From assembly GCA_002314645.1 (NCBI GenBank), contig DCGS01000069.1, positions 48,999 to 54,779 on the forward strand: DNA of 5,781 nucleotides, read 5' to 3'. Under the pieces are notes generated by a model. That model did no database searches and was not told the origin of the DNA. It worked only from the letters and a program-made list of their open reading frames with translations. The position numbers and the translations under genes were made by a program. The DNA comes from Ruminococcaceae bacterium UBA1772. GTDB lineage: Bacteria; Bacillota; Clostridia; Oscillospirales; Acutalibacteraceae. Below are positions 1 through 5,781 of this stretch, piece after piece. Positions within the stretch are counted from its first letter, which is position 1, and the number at the start of each line of letters is the position of its first letter.

Positions 1-254
1 TTACTATAAATCCATTCGGTTGCCTTATCTATTCCCTCTTGGCTATATTCAAACTCGGCTTTTTCTGCTCTGCCAGCCTCGTCTTCAACCTCGAAGCAGT
101 TATCCTTATAAACTGCGGCAACAAAAACCTTTTCTATTTCATCCTTGTCCTGTGGGAAAAGCTTGTATCTAAAGTTTCCACAGCTTCCAGAATAGGTATT
201 CTTTTGAGACATATAGTCAAACCTTGGAATTCTAAGGTTTAATTCTTCAGACAA
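1..254 (-). CDS. Unrecognised small protein, 5' part only (runs off the left edge)
   Basis: An open frame enters from the lipoprotein gene and stays open to the window edge, giving 84 codons from a TTG start at 254-252. I chose TTG because a strong GGAGG (267-263) lies 8 nt upstream. An in-frame ATG at 269-267 overlaps the preceding stop codon (TAATG) and would add five residues (MEASN), but it has only a weak AGAG upstream. The protein begins with SEELNLRIPRFDYM, followed by a Gly/aromatic stretch (NTYSGSCGNFRYKLFP) and then an acidic segment (FEVEDEAGRAEKAEFEY). There is no signal peptide or membrane segment, so it is probably cytosolic. I do not recognise the family and propose no function. 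The sense-strand codon use and sharp coupling to the upstream gene make it a real gene rather than a shadow. The C-terminus is outside the window. Confidence 0.72.
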   Translation of the reverse strand, partial: MSEELNLRIPRFDYMSQKNTYSGSCGNFRYKLFPQDKDEIEKVFVAAVYKDNCFEVEDEAGRAEKAEFEYSQEGIDKATEWIYS

Positions 255-262
255 ATTACTCG

Positions 263-267
263 CCTCC
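263..267 (-). promoter_or_regulatory. Ribosome binding site GGAGG that decides the start of the left-edge gene
   Basis: GGAGG sits immediately after the lipoprotein stop codon (TAA, 271-269) and 8 nt before a TTG codon. It would lie inside codons 1-3 of the alternative ATG start at 269. This placement favours TTG initiation with re-initiation by ribosomes finishing the lipoprotein gene. Confidence 0.6.
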
Positions 268-268
268 A

Positions 269-2425
269 TTAGTTTACTCTGAGATAATTACCAGCTTTAA
301 TGGTCAAATTATTGTATTCAATATTTTTGTCTGTATAGTTTACGTAAATAAATGTTTCGTTGTTATATTCCGTTCTAAAAAGGCCTTCCTGAATTTTCTC
401 GTGGCCCGTCATTTTTGCGTCCTTCAAGTTTTTGAAGACGGAATTTGTCTTCTTGTAAACTGAAAGAGCATCAGCGGTCCAGTTGTCATAGAAGAGCTTT
501 GAACTCTCTTCGTCCTTTGGAATATAGTTTGTATAGGTCCACTCAAATGAAGGAAGGGCGCCATACTCAATGCATTTAAGGAGAGCCTTGTTGTAATCCT
601 CAGCAAGATTAAGATATGAGCCAGTGTACTCAGCAGTTCCGTGTAAAATCATTTGTACGAATGGAACAGATGTGTAGAAAGCGCTCTCCTTGTAGGATGT
701 TTCCATAGGAAGTCCAGATACAATGAGTGCATTCTTAAGTGTGTAAAGATTACCGTTCTCAACCATGAGTTTCTTGTTTGTTGAGAGTGCAATAGCCTGT
801 CCAAAAATTGCATCCGCATAAGTTTGTCTATCTGTAAAGTCAGATGAGAAATCTGAGAACAAAATTCGTCCCGCATCTGAAATGGAGTAACCTGGAATTT
901 CAACGTCCTTCATTTCAGTAATGAAATCTACTACACCCTTTGTAAGGTTCTGTGAAGAAAGACCGTGAAGAGTCATATTCTCCCCGCCCACATAACCATA
1001 AAGTGAATTAGGAGTAGTAATTGTGACATTCTTTGAAACCACTCCAGTGGCCTTGCTTCCACCTGAAGCAGAAGAAATTAGGTTAACTGAGAAGTAAATT
1101 CCAAAGCCTTGAGTGTTCATATAGTTTACGAGCGATTCAAGCTCTGTTTTACCGCCCATCTTTCCGTTAAATGAAGCACTATTTATTGCCTTTTGGTTAA
1201 GTCCTCCAGAAAGAGTACCATCAAACTTTATTGTAAGACCATTAATACCCTTAGCCTTAAGAACTGTTGCTATATCTTCAGCATTTTCAAAGCTTGTATA
1301 AAGAGTTGTTCCAGGGAAGTTCTTTTTAAGACTTCCAACAAGGGTAATAGGAAGGGCAATGTCGCCTTCATTTGAAACTGATCTTGTAGAAAGAAGGCCC
1401 GCTCTTACAAACTGCTCACGGCATACAGAAGCCATGCCCGCATAGGTTGCAGTAGAACCCGAAATGAATCTGTAATTTACAGAAAGGTTTCCAGTGTAAG
1501 ACTTGCTACCAACAACGTTTGTAACAGCACCATCTTCAGAAGAAGATGCATTTGGAGTTACAGCAAAAGATGCATAAGCTGTATTTATTCCATTCTTGTC
1601 TACGTTTGCACAAATTTTAGAAATGGCTGCGCCGTCCATTACAATTGCGGTTAATGCACTGTCCTTACTTTTAATTCCAAACATTCCAGCAATACCGCTG
1701 TGTGGATTACTCTTTTCTACAGCATAGTCTGCACCATATGTTTCAATTTCATATGTTGAATTATCTGCTTTAGAAAGGTCAATTACAGCACCAGAACCAT
1801 CTGGTATTAAAATGAAGTCTCCATCAGTTGGAGCATCCACTGCACCAAAAGAAGGAAGAACAGAAATATTTGTTATTGTAAGTCCATTTAAATTATCTGA
1901 AATTTTTTCACAGTTAACGTTTGTGCTGAGAAGTCCATTCTCAAGCTTTATTGAAAGACTTACAGGTATTTTTACTGTTGGGTTATCCTTCTTCTCACTG
2001 AAAACATATGAGAAAGTAATTTCGTCCTCTGTATAGTTGCAGGTTGCAGTTCCAAACGCAACACTGTTCTCCTGAGAATTAAGTCTATATGTCTTTTCTC
2101 CGTCAAAAACGTCTATTGTAAGGAGCGATGCAGTCTTGTTTGAAGACTTTGGAAGTCCATGCCAATTCTGGCCTGAAGAATCCTTAACTGCAAATGAGCA
2201 ATTTGCTTCATCTACATAAAGCTTATAAAGACCTGTTTTTGTAAGACACTGATATTTAGACGAAGAATGATATTTCTCAGATGGGTTTGACACTTCAACA
2301 ATGCTTCCATCTGACTTTACTGATACCACTTTACCCGCTCCGCCACATGCTGCAAGTGAAAAAGCCATGACAAGAACAAGTATGGTAGCAATTATTCTCT
2401 TTCCCTTAATATTTATATTATTCAT
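269..2425 (-). CDS. DUF5696-type surface lipoprotein, glycosidase-like fold suspected
   Basis: This encodes 718 residues from the ATG at 2425. That start is preferred over an in-frame ATG at 2485 because GAGG lies 8 nt upstream and because it places a lipoprotein signal peptide exactly at the N-terminus: basic MNNINIKGKR, a hydrophobic core, then lipobox SLAAC with Cys27 as the lipid-modified residue. The mature protein should be anchored to the outer face of the membrane. An N-terminal beta-rich part (about 60-200) includes LYKLYVDEANCSFAVKDSSG. It is followed by FILIPDGSGAVIDL (204-217) and YGADYAVEKSN (230-240). The second half (about 360-640) alternates predicted strands and helices like a TIM barrel, including EDIATVLKAKGINGLTIKFD and LPSFEWTYTNYIP. 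A beta-type C-terminal end carries FIYVNYTDKNIEYNN. These blocks match my recollection of DUF5696 proteins. Carbohydrate binding or hydrolysis is inferred from the fold pattern; I cannot identify catalytic acids. Confidence 0.85.
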   Translation of the reverse strand: MNNINIKGKRIIATILVLVMAFSLAACGGAGKVVSVKSDGSIVEVSNPSEKYHSSSKYQCLTKTGLYKLYVDEANCSFAVKDSSGQNWHGLPKSSNKTASLLTIDVFDGEKTYRLNSQENSVAFGTATCNYTEDEITFSYVFSEKKDNPTVKIPVSLSIKLENGLLSTNVNCEKISDNLNGLTITNISVLPSFGAVDAPTDGDFILIPDGSGAVIDLSKADNSTYEIETYGADYAVEKSNPHSGIAGMFGIKSKDSALTAIVMDGAAISKICANVDKNGINTAYASFAVTPNASSSEDGAVTNVVGSKSYTGNLSVNYRFISGSTATYAGMASVCREQFVRAGLLSTRSVSNEGDIALPITLVGSLKKNFPGTTLYTSFENAEDIATVLKAKGINGLTIKFDGTLSGGLNQKAINSASFNGKMGGKTELESLVNYMNTQGFGIYFSVNLISSASGGSKATGVVSKNVTITTPNSLYGYVGGENMTLHGLSSQNLTKGVVDFITEMKDVEIPGYSISDAGRILFSDFSSDFTDRQTYADAIFGQAIALSTNKKLMVENGNLYTLKNALIVSGLPMETSYKESAFYTSVPFVQMILHGTAEYTGSYLNLAEDYNKALLKCIEYGALPSFEWTYTNYIPKDEESSKLFYDNWTADALSVYKKTNSVFKNLKDAKMTGHEKIQEGLFRTEYNNETFIYVNYTDKNIEYNNLTIKAGNYLRVN

Positions 2426-2433
2426 GATAAAAA

Positions 2434-2437
2434 CCTC
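2434..2437 (-). promoter_or_regulatory. Ribosome binding site GAGG for the lipoprotein gene
   Basis: GAGG with an 8-nt spacer to the ATG at 2425. It fixes the start at MNNINIKGKR. The longer reading from 2485 has no such site, would begin inside the sigF stop-codon region, and would put 20 residues ahead of the signal peptide. Confidence 0.7.
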
Positions 2438-2456
2438 AAAATTTATTAAGGTACAT

Positions 2457-2485
2457 ATTTTACCATATATATATATTATTTTCAA
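2457..2485 (-). promoter_or_regulatory. Sigma-A-type promoter of the lipoprotein gene, overlapping the sigF stop codon
   Basis: Read on the minus strand, a -35 box TTGAAA (2485-2480; 5 of 6 to TTGACA) is followed by a 17-nt spacer and a -10 box TAAAAT (2462-2457; 5 of 6 to TATAAT). TGG directly before the -10 gives an extended TGn element. The -35 box includes the TGA stop of sigF (2484-2482). The spacer is largely alternating AT. Transcription would start near 2450, leaving a leader of about 25 nt carrying the GAGG site. The same -10 also partly fits a SigF-type -10 (GGTAAAATAT), discussed in the findings. Confidence 0.6.
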
Positions 2486-3135
2486 TTAAAATAAGGGTCA
2501 TGTATGAGCTGCAGCCTCAGAGCACTTAGACTGTTTTTCTCACTTCTTGAGACCTTAACCTGTGACACTCCAAGGGCTTTCCCTATTTCATTCTGCGTCA
2601 TGTCACACATATATCTCAGTTCAATTATTTTTCTGTCAAACGGCGAAAGTGTGCTTAAAAGACTACTAACTGTCGTTTTAGTACAAGAGTCATTTTCAAA
2701 ACCATCATCCTTCACCAGTACAGAATCATAGGTCACCGTATGTAACGACGCACCCAGTATTTCAGCAACATCAGAGTCAGATATATTCATTTTCTCTGCA
2801 ATTTGATGCACCTTTGCAGGATGTCCCTCATTCTCCTCTATTTCCTCTTGAACCCTTTTAAGTTCTCTTATTTTATCCTTCATTTGTCGGCTGACCTTTA
2901 TTTCGCCACCATCCCTAAAGCAACGTTTTATTTCACCCAAGATGGCAGGTACTGCAAAGGTGGAAAAAGAAATTCCTCTTGTTTCATCAAACCGTTTTGC
3001 CGCGCCACAAAGTCCAATGCAACCCGAGGAAAAAAGATCATCATATTCAATACCTTTGTCTCTAAACTTATTTGCACACATATGCACAAGGTTAATATTT
3101 TCCGTAACGAGCGATTCATACTTCTGCTTGTCCAT
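2482..3135 (-). CDS. sigF: RNA polymerase sporulation sigma factor SigF (sigma-F)
   Basis: Sigma-70 family factor of 217 residues that directs the first forespore-specific transcription during sporulation. Region 2 (about 12-75) holds NINLVHMCANKF, GIEYDDLFSSGCIGL, AKRFDETRG, FSTFAVPAILGEIKR and FRDGG. Region 3 (about 81-132) begins KVSRQMKDK and includes a helix-turn-helix-like HQIAEKMNISDSDVAEIL. Region 4 (about 155-210) carries LSPFDRKIIELRYMCDMTQNEIGKALG followed by the recognition helix VSQVKVSRSEK. It is about 35-40 residues shorter than B. subtilis SigF as I recall it, at the extreme N-terminus and in the linker between regions 3 and 4 (about 135-155). The start lies 1 nt after the spoIIAB stop, with only a weak GGTAAG-like site, implying translational coupling. 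Assignment as SigF rather than SigG or SigB rests on position after spoIIAA-spoIIAB. SigB with RsbV-RsbW is the alternative, but the partners have SpoIIA-specific motifs. Confidence 0.93.
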   Translation of the reverse strand: MDKQKYESLVTENINLVHMCANKFRDKGIEYDDLFSSGCIGLCGAAKRFDETRGISFSTFAVPAILGEIKRCFRDGGEIKVSRQMKDKIRELKRVQEEIEENEGHPAKVHQIAEKMNISDSDVAEILGASLHTVTYDSVLVKDDGFENDSCTKTTVSSLLSTLSPFDRKIIELRYMCDMTQNEIGKALGVSQVKVSRSEKNSLSALRLQLIHDPYFN

Positions 3136-3136
3136 A

Positions 3137-3568
3137 TTACTTACCAGAAATATTTTTTTTCATGTAAACTGTAGTTCCCTTCCCACAGACAGACCTAACA
3201 CGAAGGGAATCCATAAAGCTTTCCATGACGGCAAATCCAAGGCCGGAGCGCTCATCGCCCTTGGTTGTATAAAGAGGAGTCATTGCTTTTTCAATGTCGG
3301 ATATACCGCATCCATTGTCTTTAATTTTTATGTAGACAGATTTTCCGTGCATGGAACAGGTAATATAGATTTTACCAACAGTGTCCTCGTATGCGTGAAC
3401 AATACAATTCGTTACCGCCTCGGAAACCGCCGTTTTAATATCATTTATTTCTTCTATTGTAGGATCTAGGGTGGACACAAAACCACTAACCGCAATTCTT
3501 GCAACGCCCTCATTTTGTGACCTGCTCTCAAGCACCAGTCTCATTTCATTTGTCTTTGCCTCTTTCAT
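3137..3568 (-). CDS. spoIIAB: Anti-sigma-F factor and serine kinase SpoIIAB
   Basis: This 143-residue protein is a GHKL-type ATPase/kinase that holds SigF inactive and phosphorylates SpoIIAA. The N-terminus (NEMRLVLESRSQNEGVAR) is typical of SpoIIAB. The N box is SEAVTNCIVHAYED, with Glu50 as probable catalytic base and Asn54 as Mg-ATP ligand. The G1 box is DNGCGI (84-89), the ATP lid is TPLYTTKGDERSGLG (97-111, with Arg107), and the G2-type end is GKGTTV (129-134). Length is normal for the family. It overlaps spoIIAA by 4 nt (ATGA, 3568-3565). It has its own site GAGGG (3583-3579) 10 nt before the ATG, inside the end of spoIIAA. All catalytic motifs are intact, so an active kinase is expected. 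RsbW is a homologous alternative, but LESRSQNE and the flanking genes favour SpoIIAB. Confidence 0.96.
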   Translation of the reverse strand: MKEAKTNEMRLVLESRSQNEGVARIAVSGFVSTLDPTIEEINDIKTAVSEAVTNCIVHAYEDTVGKIYITCSMHGKSVYIKIKDNGCGISDIEKAMTPLYTTKGDERSGLGFAVMESFMDSLRVRSVCGKGTTVYMKKNISGK

Positions 3569-3888
3569 ACTGCTTTATCCCTCTTTTCTATTAACGCTAT
3601 TTTTTCAATTCCTGAAAGGCTTAGCATTCTCTCCATCCTTTCAGATGCATTTTTAACAACAACAGTTCCACCGTAGAAGTTGACCAGCTTGTACCTCCCC
3701 ATTACAAAGCCTACACCTGAGCTGTCCATAAAGGTCACATCTCCAAAATCTATTTCAAGCCTTTCTGGCTTCACAAGCTTTATTGCACCATCAACCGCCT
3801 CTCTTAGGGCTATAGCACTATGATGGTCAATTTCACCCGAAAGAAATGCAACAAGGGTTGTACCCTCTTTGTTTAATTTAACTGGCAT
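3565..3888 (-). CDS. spoIIAA: Anti-sigma-F factor antagonist SpoIIAA (STAS domain)
   Basis: A 107-residue single STAS-domain protein, the anti-anti-sigma factor that releases SigF by binding SpoIIAB. It carries SGEIDHHSA (17-25), where the D-H-H signature separates SpoIIAA from RsbV-type proteins. The phosphorylation loop is FMDSSGVGFVMGRYK (53-67); Ser57 aligns with the serine phosphorylated by SpoIIAB (Ser58 in B. subtilis). The strand-helix end is GGTVVVKNASERMERMLSLSG. GGAG (3900-3897) lies 8 nt before the ATG. It is the first gene of the operon, and the next gene overlaps its stop codon. In the known pathway the phosphatase SpoIIE dephosphorylates it in the forespore; that gene is not in this window. 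Length is close to the usual 110-117 residues and nothing is missing from the motif set. Confidence 0.96.
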   Translation of the reverse strand: MPVKLNKEGTTLVAFLSGEIDHHSAIALREAVDGAIKLVKPERLEIDFGDVTFMDSSGVGFVMGRYKLVNFYGGTVVVKNASERMERMLSLSGIEKIALIEKRDKAV

Positions 3889-3942
3889 GAAATCATCTCC
3901 ATATCTTATTTATTATTCCTAGGATTTAGAATTTTATGCAAA
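3889..3942 (-). promoter_or_regulatory. AT-rich leader presumed to hold the spoIIA operon promoter
   Basis: The terminator upstream means the spoIIA operon must start transcription in this stretch. The best sigma-A-like pair I see is a weak TTGCAT (3941-3936) with AATAAT (3917-3912) at an 18-nt spacing, leaving a very short leader before GGAG at 3900-3897. In B. subtilis this operon is SigH-dependent. A sequence CTAGGAATA (3922-3914) matches the SigH -35 pattern except for its first base, but no GAAT-type -10 lies at the right distance before the start codon. Placement within the region is uncertain. Confidence 0.35.
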
Positions 3943-3972
3943 AAAATAAACCCCTTACATTACTGTAAGGGG
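3940..3972 (-). terminator. Rho-independent terminator of the acyl-CoA synthetase gene
   Basis: A perfect 9-bp inverted repeat, CCCCTTACA / TGTAAGGGG (3972-3964 with 3959-3951 on the minus strand), closes a 4-nt loop. It is followed on the minus strand by TTTATTTTTTT (3950-3940). It begins 11 nt after the stop codon at 3986-3984. On the plus strand the hairpin is followed only by a mixed TTCTTCTT run, so the terminator acts mainly on minus-strand transcripts. It separates the lipid gene from the spoIIA operon. Confidence 0.93.
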
Positions 3973-3983
3973 TTCTTCTTAAA

Positions 3984-5741
3984 TTATTTGTCATCTTCTG
4001 GCTTTTCGTCATCCATATTTGCATAACGCTTAATTTTAGAAGTTGTTGTCTTAATAAACTCATTCTCTCGAATGTGAATCTTCTTAATGTTCTTGTAGCT
4101 TGGAAGCTTCTTATTAACTTCCTTAATAACGTCTGCAATAACCTTTGAAATTTCTTCAGCTGTAGGATTTTCCTTGTTCTTTGACTTCTCTTTAATTGCT
4201 GCAATATCTGGGAAAATTTTTGCTTCAACTATTGTGTCAAAGCCGTCGTCTGAATCAAAGCCAACAACCATTGACTCAGCAATTAATGGGTTATTGTTAA
4301 GATGATATTCGATTTCTTCAGGATAGATGTTCTTACCATTCTTTGTAACAATAACGTTCTTAATACGTCCGTTAATGCGAATAATACTGTCTTCATCCTG
4401 AGTACCAAGGTCACCTGTGTGGAACCAGCCAAACTCATCTATAACTTCTCTTGTCTGTGCTTCATCCTTATAGTAACCAAGCATTACGTTTGGTCCCTTA
4501 ACACAGATTTCACCAACACCCTGTGCATCTGCGTTAATAATTTTAACGTCAACGTCAGGAATAGGCATACCTACTGTGTCACAAGCCCAAAGGTCATCGT
4601 GGTTACAAGCAACAAGTGGAGCACACTCTGTAAGTCCATATCCAATGTACGCTGGAATACCAAATGTCTTGAAGTCCTTAATTACATCTGGTCTTACGGC
4701 AGCAGCGCCAACAATAATAAGGCGAAGGCGTCCACCGAAGTTCTTTGTAATTTCACCAAAGAGTCTGTCGTTCAAGTTTACGCCCATTGCTGATGATGTG
4801 TTAGCAATGGCCTTACCAAGTGAAAGAATGAGCTTTCCGCCCTTCTTCTCCTCTGCTGCCTTCATAATTCTTCCGTGAATCTTTTCAAGCATGAGTGGAA
4901 CTGTAACGAATACAGTTGGCTCAACCTCTTGCATATTCTTCATAAGGTGAAGAAGACCTTCACAGAATGCAATACAACAGCCGTTGTAAAGAGGCGCCAA
5001 AATTCCAAGTGTACACTCAAAGGTGTGGTGAATTGGAAGAACTGAAAGGTATTGGTCGCCAGGACCAATTTTAGCTACTGAAGAGTTAGATGTAATTACA
5101 AAGCAAATGTTTCTCTGGCAGAGCATAACACCCTTAGCAAGTCCAGATGTACCTGAAGTGAAGATGATAACACTGCAAGCTTCTGGGTCAATTTCATTTT
5201 CTACAAATGCCTTATAGTGTTCACTATTTGTTGCAATCAAAGAACGACCCATTTCAAAAATGCTATCAAATGAAAGATATCCGTCACGGTCATATTCTTC
5301 ATCCATCATTACAATTTTAAGACCTTCTGGAAGGAGATCCTTATGCTCTTCAAGCTTTTTAAGGCTCTTCTTGTCTACGAAGATGATTTCAGCTTCAGAA
5401 ACCTCAAGAATTGTATTAATGTCGTCAAACAGAAGCTCCTTATCAATAGGAACAATAACATTTGAACCAAGCTGAGCTGCAAAATAGGTAAGTACCCACT
5501 TATATGAGTTCATACCCATTACGGCAATCTTCTTGTCTCCTGTGAAGCCCATTGAATAGAGTACTGCACCAAGTGTGTCTACTGATTCTCTAAATTCAGT
5601 ATAGTTTACATCATAGTAATTGCCTTCTTTGTTTTTAAGTTTAAAAGCAGGCTCATTACCAAACTGTTCTACGCACTGATTTAGCATGTCCTTAAAATCA
5701 GTAATTTCTCTAACGTCATAAAGTCTTTTATTTTTGTTCAT
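3984..5741 (-). CDS. AMP-dependent acyl-CoA synthetase (long-chain fatty acid CoA ligase type)
   Basis: A complete 585-residue class I adenylate-forming enzyme, predicted to activate a fatty acid with ATP to an acyl-adenylate and transfer it to coenzyme A. Motifs in order are the phosphate loop TSGTSGLAKGVML (195-207), LPIHHTFE (235-242), GAAAVRPDV (345-353), the adenine-binding YGLTE (368-372), GWFHTGDLG (438-446) and NGRIKNVIVTKNGKNIYPEEIE (457-478, the hinge and start of the mobile C-terminal domain). The A10 region TTTSKIKR (565-572) has the catalytic lysine at 569; Ser replaces the usual Gly before it. The C-terminus is a short acidic tail (DDEKPEDDK). There is no signal peptide, so it is cytosolic or membrane-associated. 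GGAG (5752-5749) lies 7 nt before the ATG. The promoter is probably outside the window. Substrate chain length cannot be read from sequence; an acyl-ACP synthetase or another carboxylate ligase remains possible. Confidence 0.93.
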   Translation of the reverse strand: MNKNKRLYDVREITDFKDMLNQCVEQFGNEPAFKLKNKEGNYYDVNYTEFRESVDTLGAVLYSMGFTGDKKIAVMGMNSYKWVLTYFAAQLGSNVIVPIDKELLFDDINTILEVSEAEIIFVDKKSLKKLEEHKDLLPEGLKIVMMDEEYDRDGYLSFDSIFEMGRSLIATNSEHYKAFVENEIDPEACSVIIFTSGTSGLAKGVMLCQRNICFVITSNSSVAKIGPGDQYLSVLPIHHTFECTLGILAPLYNGCCIAFCEGLLHLMKNMQEVEPTVFVTVPLMLEKIHGRIMKAAEEKKGGKLILSLGKAIANTSSAMGVNLNDRLFGEITKNFGGRLRLIIVGAAAVRPDVIKDFKTFGIPAYIGYGLTECAPLVACNHDDLWACDTVGMPIPDVDVKIINADAQGVGEICVKGPNVMLGYYKDEAQTREVIDEFGWFHTGDLGTQDEDSIIRINGRIKNVIVTKNGKNIYPEEIEYHLNNNPLIAESMVVGFDSDDGFDTIVEAKIFPDIAAIKEKSKNKENPTAEEISKVIADVIKEVNKKLPSYKNIKKIHIRENEFIKTTTSKIKRYANMDDEKPEDDK

Positions 5742-5781
5742 AATATATCTCCAAAAAATTCCCTAAGAATTATTTTTTAAA

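Noticed and set aside
39..242. A 67-codon plus-strand open frame at the left edge
   Set aside because: It is opposite the coupled minus-strand gene, which has a strong GGAGG site and sensible composition, and it has no ribosome binding site of its own.
2464..2478. Alternating AT tract as a possible hairpin terminator after sigF
   Set aside because: The stem would be only A-T pairs with no GC core and no following T run. It is better explained as the spacer of the lipoprotein promoter.
2426..2485. A 20-residue upstream extension of the lipoprotein from an ATG at 2485
   Set aside because: It would bury the lipoprotein signal peptide, has no ribosome binding site and would start upstream of the predicted transcript start.
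2942..3469. A 175-codon open frame on the plus strand opposite spoIIAB and sigF
   Set aside because: It lies entirely antisense to two genes with clear family motifs and has no good ribosome binding site. Its translation resembles no domain.
3926..4228. A 100-codon minus-strand frame overlapping the end of the acyl-CoA synthetase gene
   Set aside because: It is a frame-shifted reading of the Lys/Glu-rich C-terminal part and runs through the terminator. The synthetase frame with intact A10 motif is the real one.
4302..4793. A 163-codon plus-strand open frame opposite the acyl-CoA synthetase
   Set aside because: It is low-complexity in Asn, Val and Thr and is explained by the codon bias of the enzyme gene on the other strand.
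5753..5777. Imperfect inverted repeat (AATTC / GAATT with A and T runs) upstream of the acyl-CoA synthetase
   Set aside because: It is short, almost all A-T and imperfect, and there is too little upstream sequence to tell an operator or terminator end from chance.

Overview
This window looks like an AT-rich chromosomal segment of an endospore-forming member of the Clostridia. The short-form SigF N-terminus (NINLVHMCANKF, GIEYDDLF, GCIGL) most resembles what I remember of Ruminococcus-type Oscillospiraceae, but that family placement is from memory and not proven. The spoIIAA-spoIIAB-sigF cluster is the strongest taxonomic evidence. Every convincing gene is on the minus strand, so the biological order runs from high to low coordinates.

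Layout in transcription order: (1) a complete class I adenylate-forming enzyme, probably a long-chain acyl-CoA synthetase (5741-3984). It ends in a textbook intrinsic terminator (stem 3951-3972, T tract 3950-3940). (2) A short AT-rich leader (about 3940-3889), then the forespore sigma-factor control operon: spoIIAA (anti-anti-sigma, 3888-3565), spoIIAB (anti-sigma kinase, 3568-3137) and sigF (3135-2482). These genes overlap or are 1 nt apart and are almost certainly co-transcribed and translationally coupled. (3) A 56-nt gap with a well-formed promoter whose -35 box overlaps the sigF stop codon, then a large lipoprotein of the DUF5696 type (2425-269). (4) The 5' end of an unrecognised small gene running off the left edge (254 or 269 to 1), coupled to the lipoprotein gene.

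The three spoIIA products form the known partner-switching circuit. SpoIIAB binds and silences SigF and phosphorylates SpoIIAA on a serine of the DSSG motif. Unphosphorylated SpoIIAA draws SpoIIAB away from SigF, so SigF acts only in the forespore. The acyl-CoA synthetase is insulated from this operon by its terminator. The lipoprotein gene has its own promoter but no visible terminator before it, so it could be read both from that promoter and by read-through from spoIIA.

There are no tRNA or rRNA genes, CRISPR arrays, insertion sequences or long repeats, and no gene-free stretch longer than about 100 bases. I found no convincing new system. The items most worth a second look are the lipoprotein promoter, which overlaps the sigF stop codon and has a weak SigF-like overlay, the compact SigF, and the unnamed small gene with two competing starts.
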